From contig CAIWCD010000005.1 of NCBI GenBank assembly GCA_903911145.1, positions 21,806 through 85,805 of the forward strand: 64,000 nucleotides of DNA, in the 5' to 3' direction. Under the pieces are notes generated by a model. That model had not been told where the DNA came from. It did not search any database and saw nothing but the letters and a program-made list of their open reading frames with translations. Positions 8,238-17,422 of this stretch are shown here, in pieces. This stretch comes from an uncultured delta proteobacterium (GTDB lineage Bacteria; Myxococcota; Myxococcia; Myxococcales; 40CM-4-68-19). How positions within the stretch are numbered: position 1 is the first letter of the stretch; every line of letters begins with the position of its first letter. Position numbers and translations under genes: made by a program.

Positions 8238-10397
8238 CTACCAGACCTCGCAGCGATCAACCGGCGCCATCTTGCTGCCCGGCTTGCATTGGAACGCTGC
8301 CTGGAACGCGGGCTGGTTGGATACCATTCCATTCACGCGCCACTGCGGCGTTGAGTGCTGATCGGTCTGCGCCTGCAGTCGCGCCATATCCGGCCGCTGG
8401 CTCGAACACCAGGTCTGCGAGAAGCCGAGGAAGAACTGCTGATCCTCGGTAAACCCGGCGAACGTGATTGGCGTCTGATCCTTGCGCAGATTCTTGAACG
8501 CGGCATAGGCCAGTTTGAGGCCGCCATTGTCGGCGATGTTCTCGCCCACCGTCAGGTCGCCGTTGAGATGCACGTCGTCGACCGCAAGATATCCACTGTA
8601 CTGTTTGGATATGCACGCCGCCTTTGCGTTGTAGGCATCGCCCGCTGGCGCGGTCCACCAGTCGTGGCGATTTCCATCGCCGTCAAACTTGCGCCCCTCG
8701 TCATCAAAGCCGTGCGTCAGTTCGTGGCCCACGACCATTCCAATCCCGCCAAAGTTCGCCTGCGCCATCGCATCGGCGGAGAAGAACGGCGGCTGGAGGA
8801 TCGCCGCCGGGAAGGTCATATCGTTCATTGCCGGGTTGTATTGAGCATTGACCAGCTGCGGAGGCATCTGGTGCTCGCTGCGATCGAGCGGCTTGCCAAT
8901 CTTCGCCAACTGGCGCTTCGATTCGAACACCGCCGCATTCTGCGTGTTCTGGAGCAGCGAGCTGCGATCGATGGCAATCGACGAATAGTCGCGCCAATGA
9001 TCGGCATATCCGATCTTGTTGGCGATCTTGTGCAGCTTCTCCTTCGCGCTCGTCTTCGTCGCTTCGTCCATCCAGCCGAGCGTCGCGAGGTTTGCCTCAA
9101 ACGCTGCCTCAATGCGCTGGACCATCTCGAGCGCCATCGGCTTGGCCTGGGCTCCGAACGCGCGGCTCACATAGGAGCGGCCGACCGCTTCGGAGAGCGA
9201 ACCATTGGTGATCGCCACGCAACGCTTCCAGCGCGGGAGCAGCTGCTTGACGCCCGTGATCTTCGACGTGAATGCGAAGCGGCGATCGACGAACTTCTTA
9301 CCCATCAATCCGGCGGCCGCCGAGAGCGCGTGCCAGCGCAGATATGGTTTGAGCGCGGCGAGCTTCGCCTTCTCGTCCTTCTTCGTGCCGAGCAGCGGAT
9401 TGAGTCCCGCCTTGAAGAAATCAGGTGCGACCACGTTGATGGCGGTGACCTCAGGCGCGCCGAGACCGGTGAAATAGCCGCTCCAATCAAACGCGGGAGC
9501 AAGTTCGATTAGACCCTTTCGTTCAATGCGATGATAGGTCGCATCCGGATCTCGCCGCGCGACGCGGTCCTGGGACGCCTTGGCCAGCTCCGTCTCGATC
9601 TTCATGGTGGTCGCGGCATCGGCCTTCGCCTGCGCAGGCTTCTCTCCGAGGAGAGCGAGCATATCAACGATATATGCTTGATATGCTTCGCGCACGCCTT
9701 TGCGTCCTTGATCGTCCTTCAAATAGAAGTCGCGATCCGGCAGTCCGATTCCACCCTGATCGGCCTCGCCGATCATCAGCGTTGCGTCGTGCAGATCCTG
9801 GTCCGAGCCGAAGCCGAAGAGCGCGTCTGAGCCCTTGAGGTGCGAAGCGGCGAGATAGGAAGCGAGCTCCTTGCCCGTCTTGATGGCATCAATCTTCTTC
9901 AGCTCTCCATTCAGCGCGGCCAGCGATACCGTCTCGGCCTTCTCTTCGTCCATACATGCGGCATAGAAGTCACCGACCTTCGCCGCGAACGGGTTGTCGG
10001 TATCGCCCTTGCCGTTGGCGAACTCCTCAACGAACTGGCGAATGAGCGCTTCATTCCTCTCCGCGATCGGCGAGAAGCTCGAGTCCCAGTCTGCACGATC
10101 AGCGGGAATGGGAGTGTTCTTCATCCAGCCGCCGCAGGAGAAACGATAGAAATCGTCGCAGGGGTTGACCGAGCGATCGAGTGAAGCCTCGTCGATCGGC
10201 GCCGGACCTTTGAGCGTCTGCGCGATCGCGGCTGGCGCTGCCGCTGGCGTCACTGCGGCAGTCGGAGGCGCGATGGGCGCGGCAGCGGGCTTGACCGCCT
10301 CGGGCTTGGGAGCGGGAACGGGCGCAGGCCCTGCGGCGCATGCGGCCAGCGCGGCCACGGAGGCCATCGCCAGCTGCTTCATTCGGTGAATCTTCAT
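8238..10397 (-). CDS. M13 family metallopeptidase (neprilysin/PepO-like) lipoprotein
   Basis: 719 residues. The N-terminus MKIHRMKQLAMASVAALAAC is a lipoprotein signal with Cys20, followed by a Pro/Ala-rich linker (20-65) and the M13 fold. The zinc site is complete: HELTH at 558-562 in the context VVGHELTHGFDDEG, and ENIADNGGL downstream supplying the third ligand. The chain ends CEVW, the conserved M13 C-terminus. It should cut oligopeptides on the cell surface or in the periplasm. GGAGAG precedes the ATG. An S9 peptidase gene lies 84 bp upstream on the same strand. Confidence 0.93.
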   Translation of the reverse strand: MKIHRMKQLAMASVAALAACAAGPAPVPAPKPEAVKPAAAPIAPPTAAVTPAAAPAAIAQTLKGPAPIDEASLDRSVNPCDDFYRFSCGGWMKNTPIPADRADWDSSFSPIAERNEALIRQFVEEFANGKGDTDNPFAAKVGDFYAACMDEEKAETVSLAALNGELKKIDAIKTGKELASYLAASHLKGSDALFGFGSDQDLHDATLMIGEADQGGIGLPDRDFYLKDDQGRKGVREAYQAYIVDMLALLGEKPAQAKADAATTMKIETELAKASQDRVARRDPDATYHRIERKGLIELAPAFDWSGYFTGLGAPEVTAINVVAPDFFKAGLNPLLGTKKDEKAKLAALKPYLRWHALSAAAGLMGKKFVDRRFAFTSKITGVKQLLPRWKRCVAITNGSLSEAVGRSYVSRAFGAQAKPMALEMVQRIEAAFEANLATLGWMDEATKTSAKEKLHKIANKIGYADHWRDYSSIAIDRSSLLQNTQNAAVFESKRQLAKIGKPLDRSEHQMPPQLVNAQYNPAMNDMTFPAAILQPPFFSADAMAQANFGGIGMVVGHELTHGFDDEGRKFDGDGNRHDWWTAPAGDAYNAKAACISKQYSGYLAVDDVHLNGDLTVGENIADNGGLKLAYAAFKNLRKDQTPITFAGFTEDQQFFLGFSQTWCSSQRPDMARLQAQTDQHSTPQWRVNGMVSNQPAFQAAFQCKPGSKMAPVDRCEVW

Positions 10398-10481
10398 GAT
10401 CTCTCCAGTCGTGTGTGAATCAGTCTCGCAACGTCCTGTGCGCAGCGGGACGGGGTTAAGCGATACATCTGGGAACGACGT

Positions 10482-12623
10482 CTATTTCACGGGAGCTGCA
10501 ATTTCGTGCGGGGCAGCTGCGTGCCTGGCCGTTGAATCGCGGAGGTGTGCGTCGATCCAATCGAGCACGGTCCGATACCAGAGCAGCGAGTTGCGCGGCT
10601 TGAGCACCCAGTGCCCTTCGTCGGGAAACCAGAGCAGCCGGCTCTCGACGCCGCGGCGTTGCAGCGCGGTGAACATCCCCATTCCCTGCTCGGTGGGGAC
10701 GCGGAAATCGAGCTCACCCTGAACCACGAGCGTCGGGGTCTTGAAGTTCTGCACGTAGCTGCTCGGGCTCCAGCGCTGGTACGAAGTTGGATTCTCCCAA
10801 TAGGCGCCGAGGAACTCGAATTCAGGAAACCAGAGTTCCTCGGTTGCGCCGTAGTGCGACCGGAGGTCGAATACTCCGTCGTGCGAAACGAGGCAGCGAT
10901 ATCGATCGGTATGTCCAGCGATCCAATCGACCATATATCCGCCATAGGAGGCACCAGCAGCGCAGGCGCGTCCGGCTTCGACATACGGGAGTTGCTCGGC
11001 CGCGTCGACCAACCGCTGGATATCGTCATATGGAAGCCCGCCCCATTGATCGCGGATCTCCTCTTCGAACTTGTGCCCATATCCAGTTGACCCGCGAGGA
11101 TTGGGCATCAGCACGACATATCCACGCGCGGCAAACGCGGCCGGATTCCATCGCATTCCCCATCCGTCCTCCCATGCACCCTGCGGACCCCCGTGCACGA
11201 GGACGATGAGCGGGGCCTTCGCTCCGGTCGCGAGCGCCGGCGGGCGCAGGACCCAGGCATGCAGCGCCGTCCCGTCCTTTGCCTTCGTCGTCAGATCTTC
11301 GGGCGCCGGGCCGAGATCGAGCCCGGCGTATTGCTCGGTATTGAAGCTGGTGAGCTGTCGCGCCTTCTCTCCGCGTGCAATGCGCGCCAACTCCGGGGGG
11401 CGATTCATTCCACTGTCGATAAAGGCAACCGACCCGTCGCGCAGCAGCGTGAAATCGTCGCCGGCCGGCTCGGGAGAAAAGCTCGACGTCGGCGGGGTTG
11501 GTCTGCCGTGTTTCCCGGCGCGGGCTGCGTCGTCTTCGATTGATACATTCTCAAGGTAATAGCGGCCATTCACCAGCTTGCTCGCGACAAGTCCCTTGCT
11601 GTCGCGCCGCCATGCAAACGGTCCGACGTCATCGTCGAAATCTGCAATCACGCGCGACTTGCCCGTGTGCAGTTCGAGCAGCTTCAGCTTCCACTGATCC
11701 GATTCATATCCATCGCGCTCCTGCGAGAGATATGCGACCCACTTTCCGTCGGGCGAGACGCGCGGCACGCGATCGGCGCCGAGATTTCCCTCGGTCAGAT
11801 TCTTCGGCGCGCCGCCACCGACAGGGACGCGGAAGAGATCTGCATTGGTGCTCCACGCTTCGGTCTGCGGCGCCTTGTGCGCAACGATCAGTGCGTCACC
11901 ATTGGACTCGAATGCGTAGTCGTCAGCGCCATCGAGATAGAAGGGAGGCCAGTCGGAATCGCCCGGGGTGATATCGCGGGCAATCGCAGCGGGAGAGGGC
12001 GTGGTGCCCGCAGCCGGCGCGGGAAGCACGAAGACGTGGGTCCGCTTTCCGTCGCGCCATTCGGTCCAGCGGCGCACGAAAAGATGATCGCTGATGTGCG
12101 CCGCGACCTTGCTGGCGGCGCGCTCCGCCTCGATGCGTCGGTCGCACGCGTCGTCGCCATTGCATTGTGGATAGACGTCGCTGACGAATGCGATCCACCG
12201 CCCGTCGGGAGAAAAGATGGCGCCGTCCGCGCCGCCGGAGAGGTCGGTGATCTGCCGCGGGTCGCCGCCCGTGGCGATGTCATAGAGCCAGAGTTGCGGC
12301 GTGCCACCGCGCGATGAAGTGACGAGGATGGCGTTGCCAGATGCGTTCCATCGTGCCCGCTCGCTCTTGCCGTCGCGGGTGAGTTGCCGGGCCGCGCCGC
12401 CGGCGACTGCTTGCAACCAGATATCCTTGAGGTCGCGATTCTCCCCCAACGACTTCTGGTGCACCGTAAATGAGACCCAATTGCCGTCGGGCGAGAGCTG
12501 CACGTCGCCCAATCGATGCGTCTGCAGCAGCTCTTCCGGCGTGAACGGGCGTATTGCCCGTGCTGGCGACGCAGCGAGCGCGCAGAGCGAGAACAGGGCG
12601 AGCGTTCGAATCTCGATTCGCAT
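10482..12623 (-). CDS. S9 family prolyl oligopeptidase-like serine peptidase
   Basis: 713 residues with a signal peptide (1-23, cut after ASPARA), an N-terminal beta-propeller with TolB-like repeats (LSPDGNWVSFTV, FSPDGRWIAFVS, VSPDGKWVAYLS), and a C-terminal alpha/beta hydrolase with Ser559 in GASYGGYM, Asp in GELDFRVP and His in PDEGHWVL. It should degrade oligopeptides outside the cytoplasm, in line with the M13 peptidase next to it. The frame stays open upstream to 12881, but the ATG at 12623 alone gives a signal peptide and has a GGGGG box. Confidence 0.9.
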   Translation of the reverse strand: MRIEIRTLALFSLCALAASPARAIRPFTPEELLQTHRLGDVQLSPDGNWVSFTVHQKSLGENRDLKDIWLQAVAGGAARQLTRDGKSERARWNASGNAILVTSSRGGTPQLWLYDIATGGDPRQITDLSGGADGAIFSPDGRWIAFVSDVYPQCNGDDACDRRIEAERAASKVAAHISDHLFVRRWTEWRDGKRTHVFVLPAPAAGTTPSPAAIARDITPGDSDWPPFYLDGADDYAFESNGDALIVAHKAPQTEAWSTNADLFRVPVGGGAPKNLTEGNLGADRVPRVSPDGKWVAYLSQERDGYESDQWKLKLLELHTGKSRVIADFDDDVGPFAWRRDSKGLVASKLVNGRYYLENVSIEDDAARAGKHGRPTPPTSSFSPEPAGDDFTLLRDGSVAFIDSGMNRPPELARIARGEKARQLTSFNTEQYAGLDLGPAPEDLTTKAKDGTALHAWVLRPPALATGAKAPLIVLVHGGPQGAWEDGWGMRWNPAAFAARGYVVLMPNPRGSTGYGHKFEEEIRDQWGGLPYDDIQRLVDAAEQLPYVEAGRACAAGASYGGYMVDWIAGHTDRYRCLVSHDGVFDLRSHYGATEELWFPEFEFLGAYWENPTSYQRWSPSSYVQNFKTPTLVVQGELDFRVPTEQGMGMFTALQRRGVESRLLWFPDEGHWVLKPRNSLLWYRTVLDWIDAHLRDSTARHAAAPHEIAAPVK

Positions 12624-12732
12624 GGCCGCCCCCAATAGCTCATGCAGGGCGCACGATCCACCGCGGCAACTGCCGCTCCGCCTCTCGGCCGACTTGACGA
12701 AGCCGCAACTCCTGTGGCGTCTCTGCGCGCCT

Positions 12733-13965
12733 ATGCGACCGACGATTGCCGCGAACCTCCGCCGCTCTGCCGCTCTGCTCCTCGCGCTCCCTCTCGCCTG
12801 CAGTTCCGGAGCGCCCGGGCCGTGGCTGAGCGACTCGAAGATTCTCGTCACCGGCGAAGTGAATAATGTCGGCATCGCCAATCACGATTGCCGCCCGGGG
12901 ATCTGCCCGCACAACGAGAACACCGATATGATCGTCTGGAATGGCGCGATCTATCTGGTTCACCGCACGGCCATGAGCCAGACGCTGGGCGATAACAGTT
13001 CACTGCATATCTATCGCTCGACCGATTCAGGGAAGACGTTTAGCGAGGTAGCCCATTTCCTCGCGCCCGACCCGACGATGTCGCCGCCCGATGGCCGCGA
13101 TCTTCGCGACCCGGCGTTCTTCATCAAGGGCAGTGAGCTCTGGTTCAAGGCGCTCACGCGGCTGCCGGTCTCGTCGGTGCGCGATTCCAATGTCGAGACG
13201 CGCGCGGTGGTTTCCCATTCGGCCGATGGTGTGACCTGGAGTCCATTCGAGTTCGTCGGCCCGACTGGCTACAGCTTCTGGCGCGTGAAGGAGCACAACG
13301 GGGTTTTCTATTCTGCGGCATACCAGGACGGCGATCAGAGCGTGACGCTCTATTCAACCACCGATGGAACAACCTGGACGCAGGGCCCGCTGATCTACGG
13401 AGTCAGCGCCGATACGCCGCTCGAGACGGAACTCGTGTTCCTCCCCGACGAAAGCCTGCTCGCGCTGGTGCGGATGGACGGAACAGATCAGGAGATTCTT
13501 GGCTCGCGTGGGCGTCTGCGCACCAAGGTCTGCACGTCGCCGAAACCGTATACGGCGTTTGATTGCACCTATGAGATCACCGGGCAGCGCCTCGACGGGC
13601 CGGTGGCCTGGTTCTGGAACTCCCGCCTCTTCCTGGTTGCGCGCGAACATATCGGCGCTGACGACCGCAAGCGCACGTCGCTGTTTGAATTGACCGGCAA
13701 TCTGGGTCCGTCAATGACGCAGGCTCCGGGCGTGATCGTGCACGGGGAGTTTCCCTCGGCTGGCGATACTTCCTATGCCGGCGTTGCGCCCATCGGCGGC
13801 AGCAAGTTCCTCGTGACCTACTATTCGAGCAATCTCGTGGCCGATGATGGCTGGTTCGTTGCCATGCAAGGCCCCAGCGATATCTGGCAGGGAACGATCG
13901 ATCTGGCTGCGCTGCCGGCCACCGAGGCGGTCTGGAATACGCCCGCGGCCGATGCCGGGCCGTAA
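12733..13965 (+). CDS. Sialidase-like beta-propeller lipoprotein
   Basis: 410 residues. The N-terminus LLLALPLACSSG is a lipoprotein signal. The body carries Asp-box-like repeats of the exo-alpha-sialidase/glycosidase propeller type (YRSTDSGKTF, VSHSADGVTW, LYSTTDGTTW), giving a five- or six-bladed propeller. A sialidase RIP-type arginine motif is not clear, so it may bind or cut another glycan. The ATG at 12733 is chosen because it starts the lipoprotein signal; the frame stays open upstream over the S9 gene. It is divergent from the S9 peptidase with a 109-bp gap. Confidence 0.75.
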   Translation: MRPTIAANLRRSAALLLALPLACSSGAPGPWLSDSKILVTGEVNNVGIANHDCRPGICPHNENTDMIVWNGAIYLVHRTAMSQTLGDNSSLHIYRSTDSGKTFSEVAHFLAPDPTMSPPDGRDLRDPAFFIKGSELWFKALTRLPVSSVRDSNVETRAVVSHSADGVTWSPFEFVGPTGYSFWRVKEHNGVFYSAAYQDGDQSVTLYSTTDGTTWTQGPLIYGVSADTPLETELVFLPDESLLALVRMDGTDQEILGSRGRLRTKVCTSPKPYTAFDCTYEITGQRLDGPVAWFWNSRLFLVAREHIGADDRKRTSLFELTGNLGPSMTQAPGVIVHGEFPSAGDTSYAGVAPIGGSKFLVTYYSSNLVADDGWFVAMQGPSDIWQGTIDLAALPATEAVWNTPAADAGP

Positions 13966-13982
13966 TTGAGTCGATTCAGGAA

Positions 13983-15539
13983 CTATCGCCGCTCGTGCGG
14001 CATGGTATCGCGCGGGCTGCGGAAGAACTGCATCGGCGAGTAGTAGAGGAAATTCGAGACGCGGCTTGTATAGAGGTCTGCGTAATCTGAGACCTGCTCG
14101 CCGAAGCGGGAGTTCTCGTTTCCCTCTTTGAAGCAGAGTCCCCAGCAGCGGTTCATCCCGCGCTCGACCTGCTCTTCAAGCGACTGCTCTTCACTGACGA
14201 TCTGCTTGAGCGAGCGGCGCAGCGCCTCCAGTTCCGACTTGCTCTTCGCCCGTTTTGCGTCGACCTCGGGATTGGTCGAGCCGCGCGGTTGCGCGCGATC
14301 GAGTGCATTGAGCGTGAGCTTGAGGTGATTGATTAGATCATCGATGCGCTGGCGCGCGTGTCCGAGTTCGCGCAGCCGCGTGATGTCCGGTTGGTGCGCG
14401 TCGATGTATTCGATTTCGCGCTCGAGTTCCTGCACGACGAAACAGGTGCGCCAGAGCGAGGATTTTCGATTGCGGATGATATCCCCGTAGATATGGTCGC
14501 CGACATAGAGCACCGCCTCGCCTGCGTGCCCGCTCATTCTCTCGAAATCGAAGAGATTGCCGCCCTCATAGACCTTGCCGCGCTCGAGTGACGTCGCCTT
14601 CTCGTTGACGACCTTGCCCCCGGCGTCGAGCTCGAGGAATGGTCGCGATTCATTGAAGAACGCGGGCTTCTGCGCGCCGACAATCACCAGGTCGAAATAG
14701 TTTCTCCACGACGGATATTCCGGCAGTTGTCCGTCGAGCAGATAGCTCATGACCGCGTCGGTATAGTCGCCGAGCGAATTGGTCAGGATGAAAATCTTCT
14801 TTCCTCCTGATCGCAGCTTGTGCAGAGCAGGTGCGAGTTCCGGATCGCGCAGGATGTATTTCGCCAGATCCTTCTTCAGCTCCGTCTTCAGCGAGCCGTC
14901 GCGGTGAACCTCATCGATGCTCGCGCGGACGTCATCGTAGAGCTTGTGATAATCGACCTTCTCTGGAGGCGGCCCATTCGGCTGCGGCCGTTCGAGCGCT
15001 TCAATGATCTCGGCATAGAGGCACGCTTCCGGCAGAGAAAAGAGCGTATCGATCCATGCGAAGCGCGGCAGGGAGAGGCGGATCTTCTCGTTCTGGTAGA
15101 GCGCGCGCCGCTCTTCAATCGGAAGCAATTGCCGACCGTGATAACAGCGGCCGACATAGTTGTGCCGGTCCATCTTGAAGAGGTTGCCATAGTCCTTATC
15201 GACGACGAGCCCGCGAATGACGAACTCGTGATCGTAGGTGATCTGCTGGAGGTGCTCGGGATAACCGCACTTCGAAATCAGCCGCTCGAGCGTCATGCGA
15301 AACGCCAGCTCTTCGATGTGGCGCATCGAATAGACGGCGAGCGTGTAATCCATATCGAAGCCGACCATCGAGATATGGTCGAGGCGCAGTGCGCGGTTCG
15401 TGTAGATCTGGCGCGCGTGCGACAGGTCGTGACCCGAGAGGCCCGGTGCGTGGAGCAGCCGATGCAGCTCAGGGTCGCGGAGAACGTCGGATGGCGCGCC
15501 CTGCGTTTCGGCGCTGTTCTGGGATCGATCGGTGGACAC
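13983..15539 (-). CDS. HAD-superfamily cytosolic 5'-nucleotidase (HAD-IG)
   Basis: 518 residues from a GTG; no ATG or obvious ribosome site is better. HAD motif I is DMDYTLAVY with nucleophile Asp62 and acid Asp64, motif II is IFILTNSLGDYT, and motif III is YVGDHIYGDIIRNRK. Large insertions between them match the HAD-IG 5'-nucleotidase family (purine IMP/GMP-type). A coiled-coil segment (about 410-470) precedes the C-terminus. It should dephosphorylate nucleoside monophosphates in the cytosol. It is divergent from the NarL-type regulator with 84 bp between starts. Confidence 0.88.
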   Translation of the reverse strand: MSTDRSQNSAETQGAPSDVLRDPELHRLLHAPGLSGHDLSHARQIYTNRALRLDHISMVGFDMDYTLAVYSMRHIEELAFRMTLERLISKCGYPEHLQQITYDHEFVIRGLVVDKDYGNLFKMDRHNYVGRCYHGRQLLPIEERRALYQNEKIRLSLPRFAWIDTLFSLPEACLYAEIIEALERPQPNGPPPEKVDYHKLYDDVRASIDEVHRDGSLKTELKKDLAKYILRDPELAPALHKLRSGGKKIFILTNSLGDYTDAVMSYLLDGQLPEYPSWRNYFDLVIVGAQKPAFFNESRPFLELDAGGKVVNEKATSLERGKVYEGGNLFDFERMSGHAGEAVLYVGDHIYGDIIRNRKSSLWRTCFVVQELEREIEYIDAHQPDITRLRELGHARQRIDDLINHLKLTLNALDRAQPRGSTNPEVDAKRAKSKSELEALRRSLKQIVSEEQSLEEQVERGMNRCWGLCFKEGNENSRFGEQVSDYADLYTSRVSNFLYYSPMQFFRSPRDTMPHERR

Positions 15540-15623
15540 GGATAAAGGCGATGATTGCGCCAAGCAGCAATCGCGGCAAGAAAGCGGCGGCGTTTTTCCC
15601 GACCTGCAGGAGATGGCGAGCGC

Positions 15624-16301
15624 GTGACCAGAGAGAGCGGCCAGACGGCGAGCGCAGGCGGGCCAATCCGCGTCTATGTGGTCGAGGATGATGCGCGTCA
15701 ACTGCGCGCGCTGCGCAAGCTGCTCGAGGGCGCGGACGAACTGCTGCTCTGTGGTGCGGCCTCCTCGGGCGAGCAGGCGCTGCGCGAGATTGCGCAAGCC
15801 GCGCCGGAGTTGGTGCTGATGGATCTCGAGCTGCCAGGAGCATCCGGAATCGAGACGACGCGCGCGCTGCGGGCGCGGGGGCCGGTCCCGGAAGTTCTCG
15901 TGCTGACGAGCTACGAGGACGAGGACCACGTCTTCGATGCGATGCGCGCGGGCGCGAGCGGCTACGTCGTAAAGGGGGCGAGCGCGCAGAAGCTGATCGA
16001 CGCGATTCGCGAAGTGGACGCGGGCGGTACGGTGATCGAACCGCGCCTCGCGAAGCGATTCTGGGCCTTCTTCAAGGGCGTGCAGGAGCCGTTGCGAAGC
16101 GGTCCGCAGCTCTTGCCGGTGGAACTCGAGGTGCTCACCGTGATCGCGAAGGGGCTCTCGAATGCCGAGGCGGGGCGCGTGATCGGCCTCGATCGGCGTA
16201 CGGTGCGAACTCATCTCGGTCACATCTATGGAAAGCTTGGCGTGCGCTCGCATGTCGAGGCCGTCATTGAAGCCTTGAAGCTGGGGATCATCGAACTGTG
16301 A
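15624..16301 (+). CDS. NarL/FixJ-type response regulator
   Basis: 225 residues. The receiver domain has the acidic pair Asp22-Asp23, phospho-acceptor Asp67 in LVLMDLELPG and Lys in YVVKGAS. The LuxR-type helix-turn-helix (about 160-218) reads LSNAEAGRVIGLDRRTVRTH. The GTG at 15624 is chosen because AGGAG lies 11 bases before it; an upstream in-frame start at 15555 would add 23 Arg-rich residues. Its stop overlaps the start of a hydrolase gene (GTGA), so it probably shares an operon with two hydrolases. No histidine kinase is adjacent. Confidence 0.88.
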   Translation: MTRESGQTASAGGPIRVYVVEDDARQLRALRKLLEGADELLLCGAASSGEQALREIAQAAPELVLMDLELPGASGIETTRALRARGPVPEVLVLTSYEDEDHVFDAMRAGASGYVVKGASAQKLIDAIREVDAGGTVIEPRLAKRFWAFFKGVQEPLRSGPQLLPVELEVLTVIAKGLSNAEAGRVIGLDRRTVRTHLGHIYGKLGVRSHVEAVIEALKLGIIEL

Positions 16302-17422
16302 CTCTCTTGAGATCCGCGCACTGCGCGCCGTTGGCGATGGTCTGTGCGCTCATCGTTTCGCTTCCGAGCCGTGCGGTTGAAGAGAACGCACATCACACGC
16401 CTGCTGATCAGGTCGGCGGCCGCATCTATCGAACGCAGGTCGACGCGGGAGGCGCTTCGATTTCGCTCTGGCGATATGTCGGTGCGGGCGGGAAATCAGG
16501 TCCTCCGATCCTGCTGGTGCCGGAGTTGTTCTGCGAACGCATCTGGTACGACGAATTTGCGCAGGCCCTACAGCGGCGCGGTCGCGACGTGTTTCTCTTT
16601 GAGTGGCGCGGGAGCGGCGATCACGGTGTGGCGGGTCACGGAACGCCGGTCGCGCAGGGCTTTGGCGATATCTCGGCGCTGCTGCTTGGCGACGCGCCGG
16701 CGGCTTTCGATGCCGCGCTCGCAGCCAGTGGCGCGACGTCGATGGAATTGATCGGGCATGGCCTCGGAGGAGAGGCGGCCGTGCTGCTTGCTGCTTCCTC
16801 GCGCGCCGCTCAAGTCTCGTCGCTTGCGCTCGTCTCCGTTCCTGCGGGCTACTGGACTCCCAATGAGGCGGTTCGTCGTTTGACTTCAGCTGTGCGTGCC
16901 TTGCCGTCGACCCCTGCAGATATTCGCATGAGCGAATATGCGTCGATGGCGGCCCCGCTGGGAGACCCTGCGCGCCCCGGGCAATGGATTGAGGCGCAAC
17001 AGCCGCTCGACCTCTTCGCGCTGCTGCTTGCTCATGGCACGTCGCTTTCTCCCACGCGTTCGCGCGAGCTGCGCGATGGCCTCGGCAATGCTTCAGCGCA
17101 GCTGCTCGGCGAGCTTGCGCATTGGATGGAATCGGGAGAGCTGGCGCTGACGGAAGGCCCGCGCGCGCCGCGGCAGAGCCTCTCGGAAGCGTGGACGCGG
17201 ATGGCGCAGCCTGCGCTGCTGGTGGTCGCGCCGCTCGACAATCTCGTCCACCCCGAGCAGGCGCTCGCGCGTCGAGGCGATCGCGCGCACCTTCGCGAAG
17301 AGATTCTTCTCCAGCGCATCGAAGGGTTCCCCGAGGACGCGGGCCACCTCGCGATTCAATCCTCGTGGGGGCCGCGCGTGCTCGCGCCGAAAATTCTCGA
17401 TTGGCTTGCGGAGCATCCATGA
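16298..17422 (+). CDS. Exported alpha/beta hydrolase lacking the nucleophile serine
   Basis: 374 residues, GTG start overlapping the regulator stop. A signal peptide (about 1-26) precedes an alpha/beta-hydrolase fold. The nucleophile elbow reads GHGLGG: residue 155 is Gly (GGC) where Ser (AGC) is expected, one base away. The Asp (VVAPLDNLVHP) and His (EDAGHLAIQ) of the triad are still present. By family rules this would be inactive as a Ser hydrolase, unless the base is a sequencing error or a non-hydrolytic role has been taken on. An intact paralogue-like hydrolase follows with 4-bp overlap. Confidence 0.75.
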   Translation: MTLLRSAHCAPLAMVCALIVSLPSRAVEENAHHTPADQVGGRIYRTQVDAGGASISLWRYVGAGGKSGPPILLVPELFCERIWYDEFAQALQRRGRDVFLFEWRGSGDHGVAGHGTPVAQGFGDISALLLGDAPAAFDAALAASGATSMELIGHGLGGEAAVLLAASSRAAQVSSLALVSVPAGYWTPNEAVRRLTSAVRALPSTPADIRMSEYASMAAPLGDPARPGQWIEAQQPLDLFALLLAHGTSLSPTRSRELRDGLGNASAQLLGELAHWMESGELALTEGPRAPRQSLSEAWTRMAQPALLVVAPLDNLVHPEQALARRGDRAHLREEILLQRIEGFPEDAGHLAIQSSWGPRVLAPKILDWLAEHP

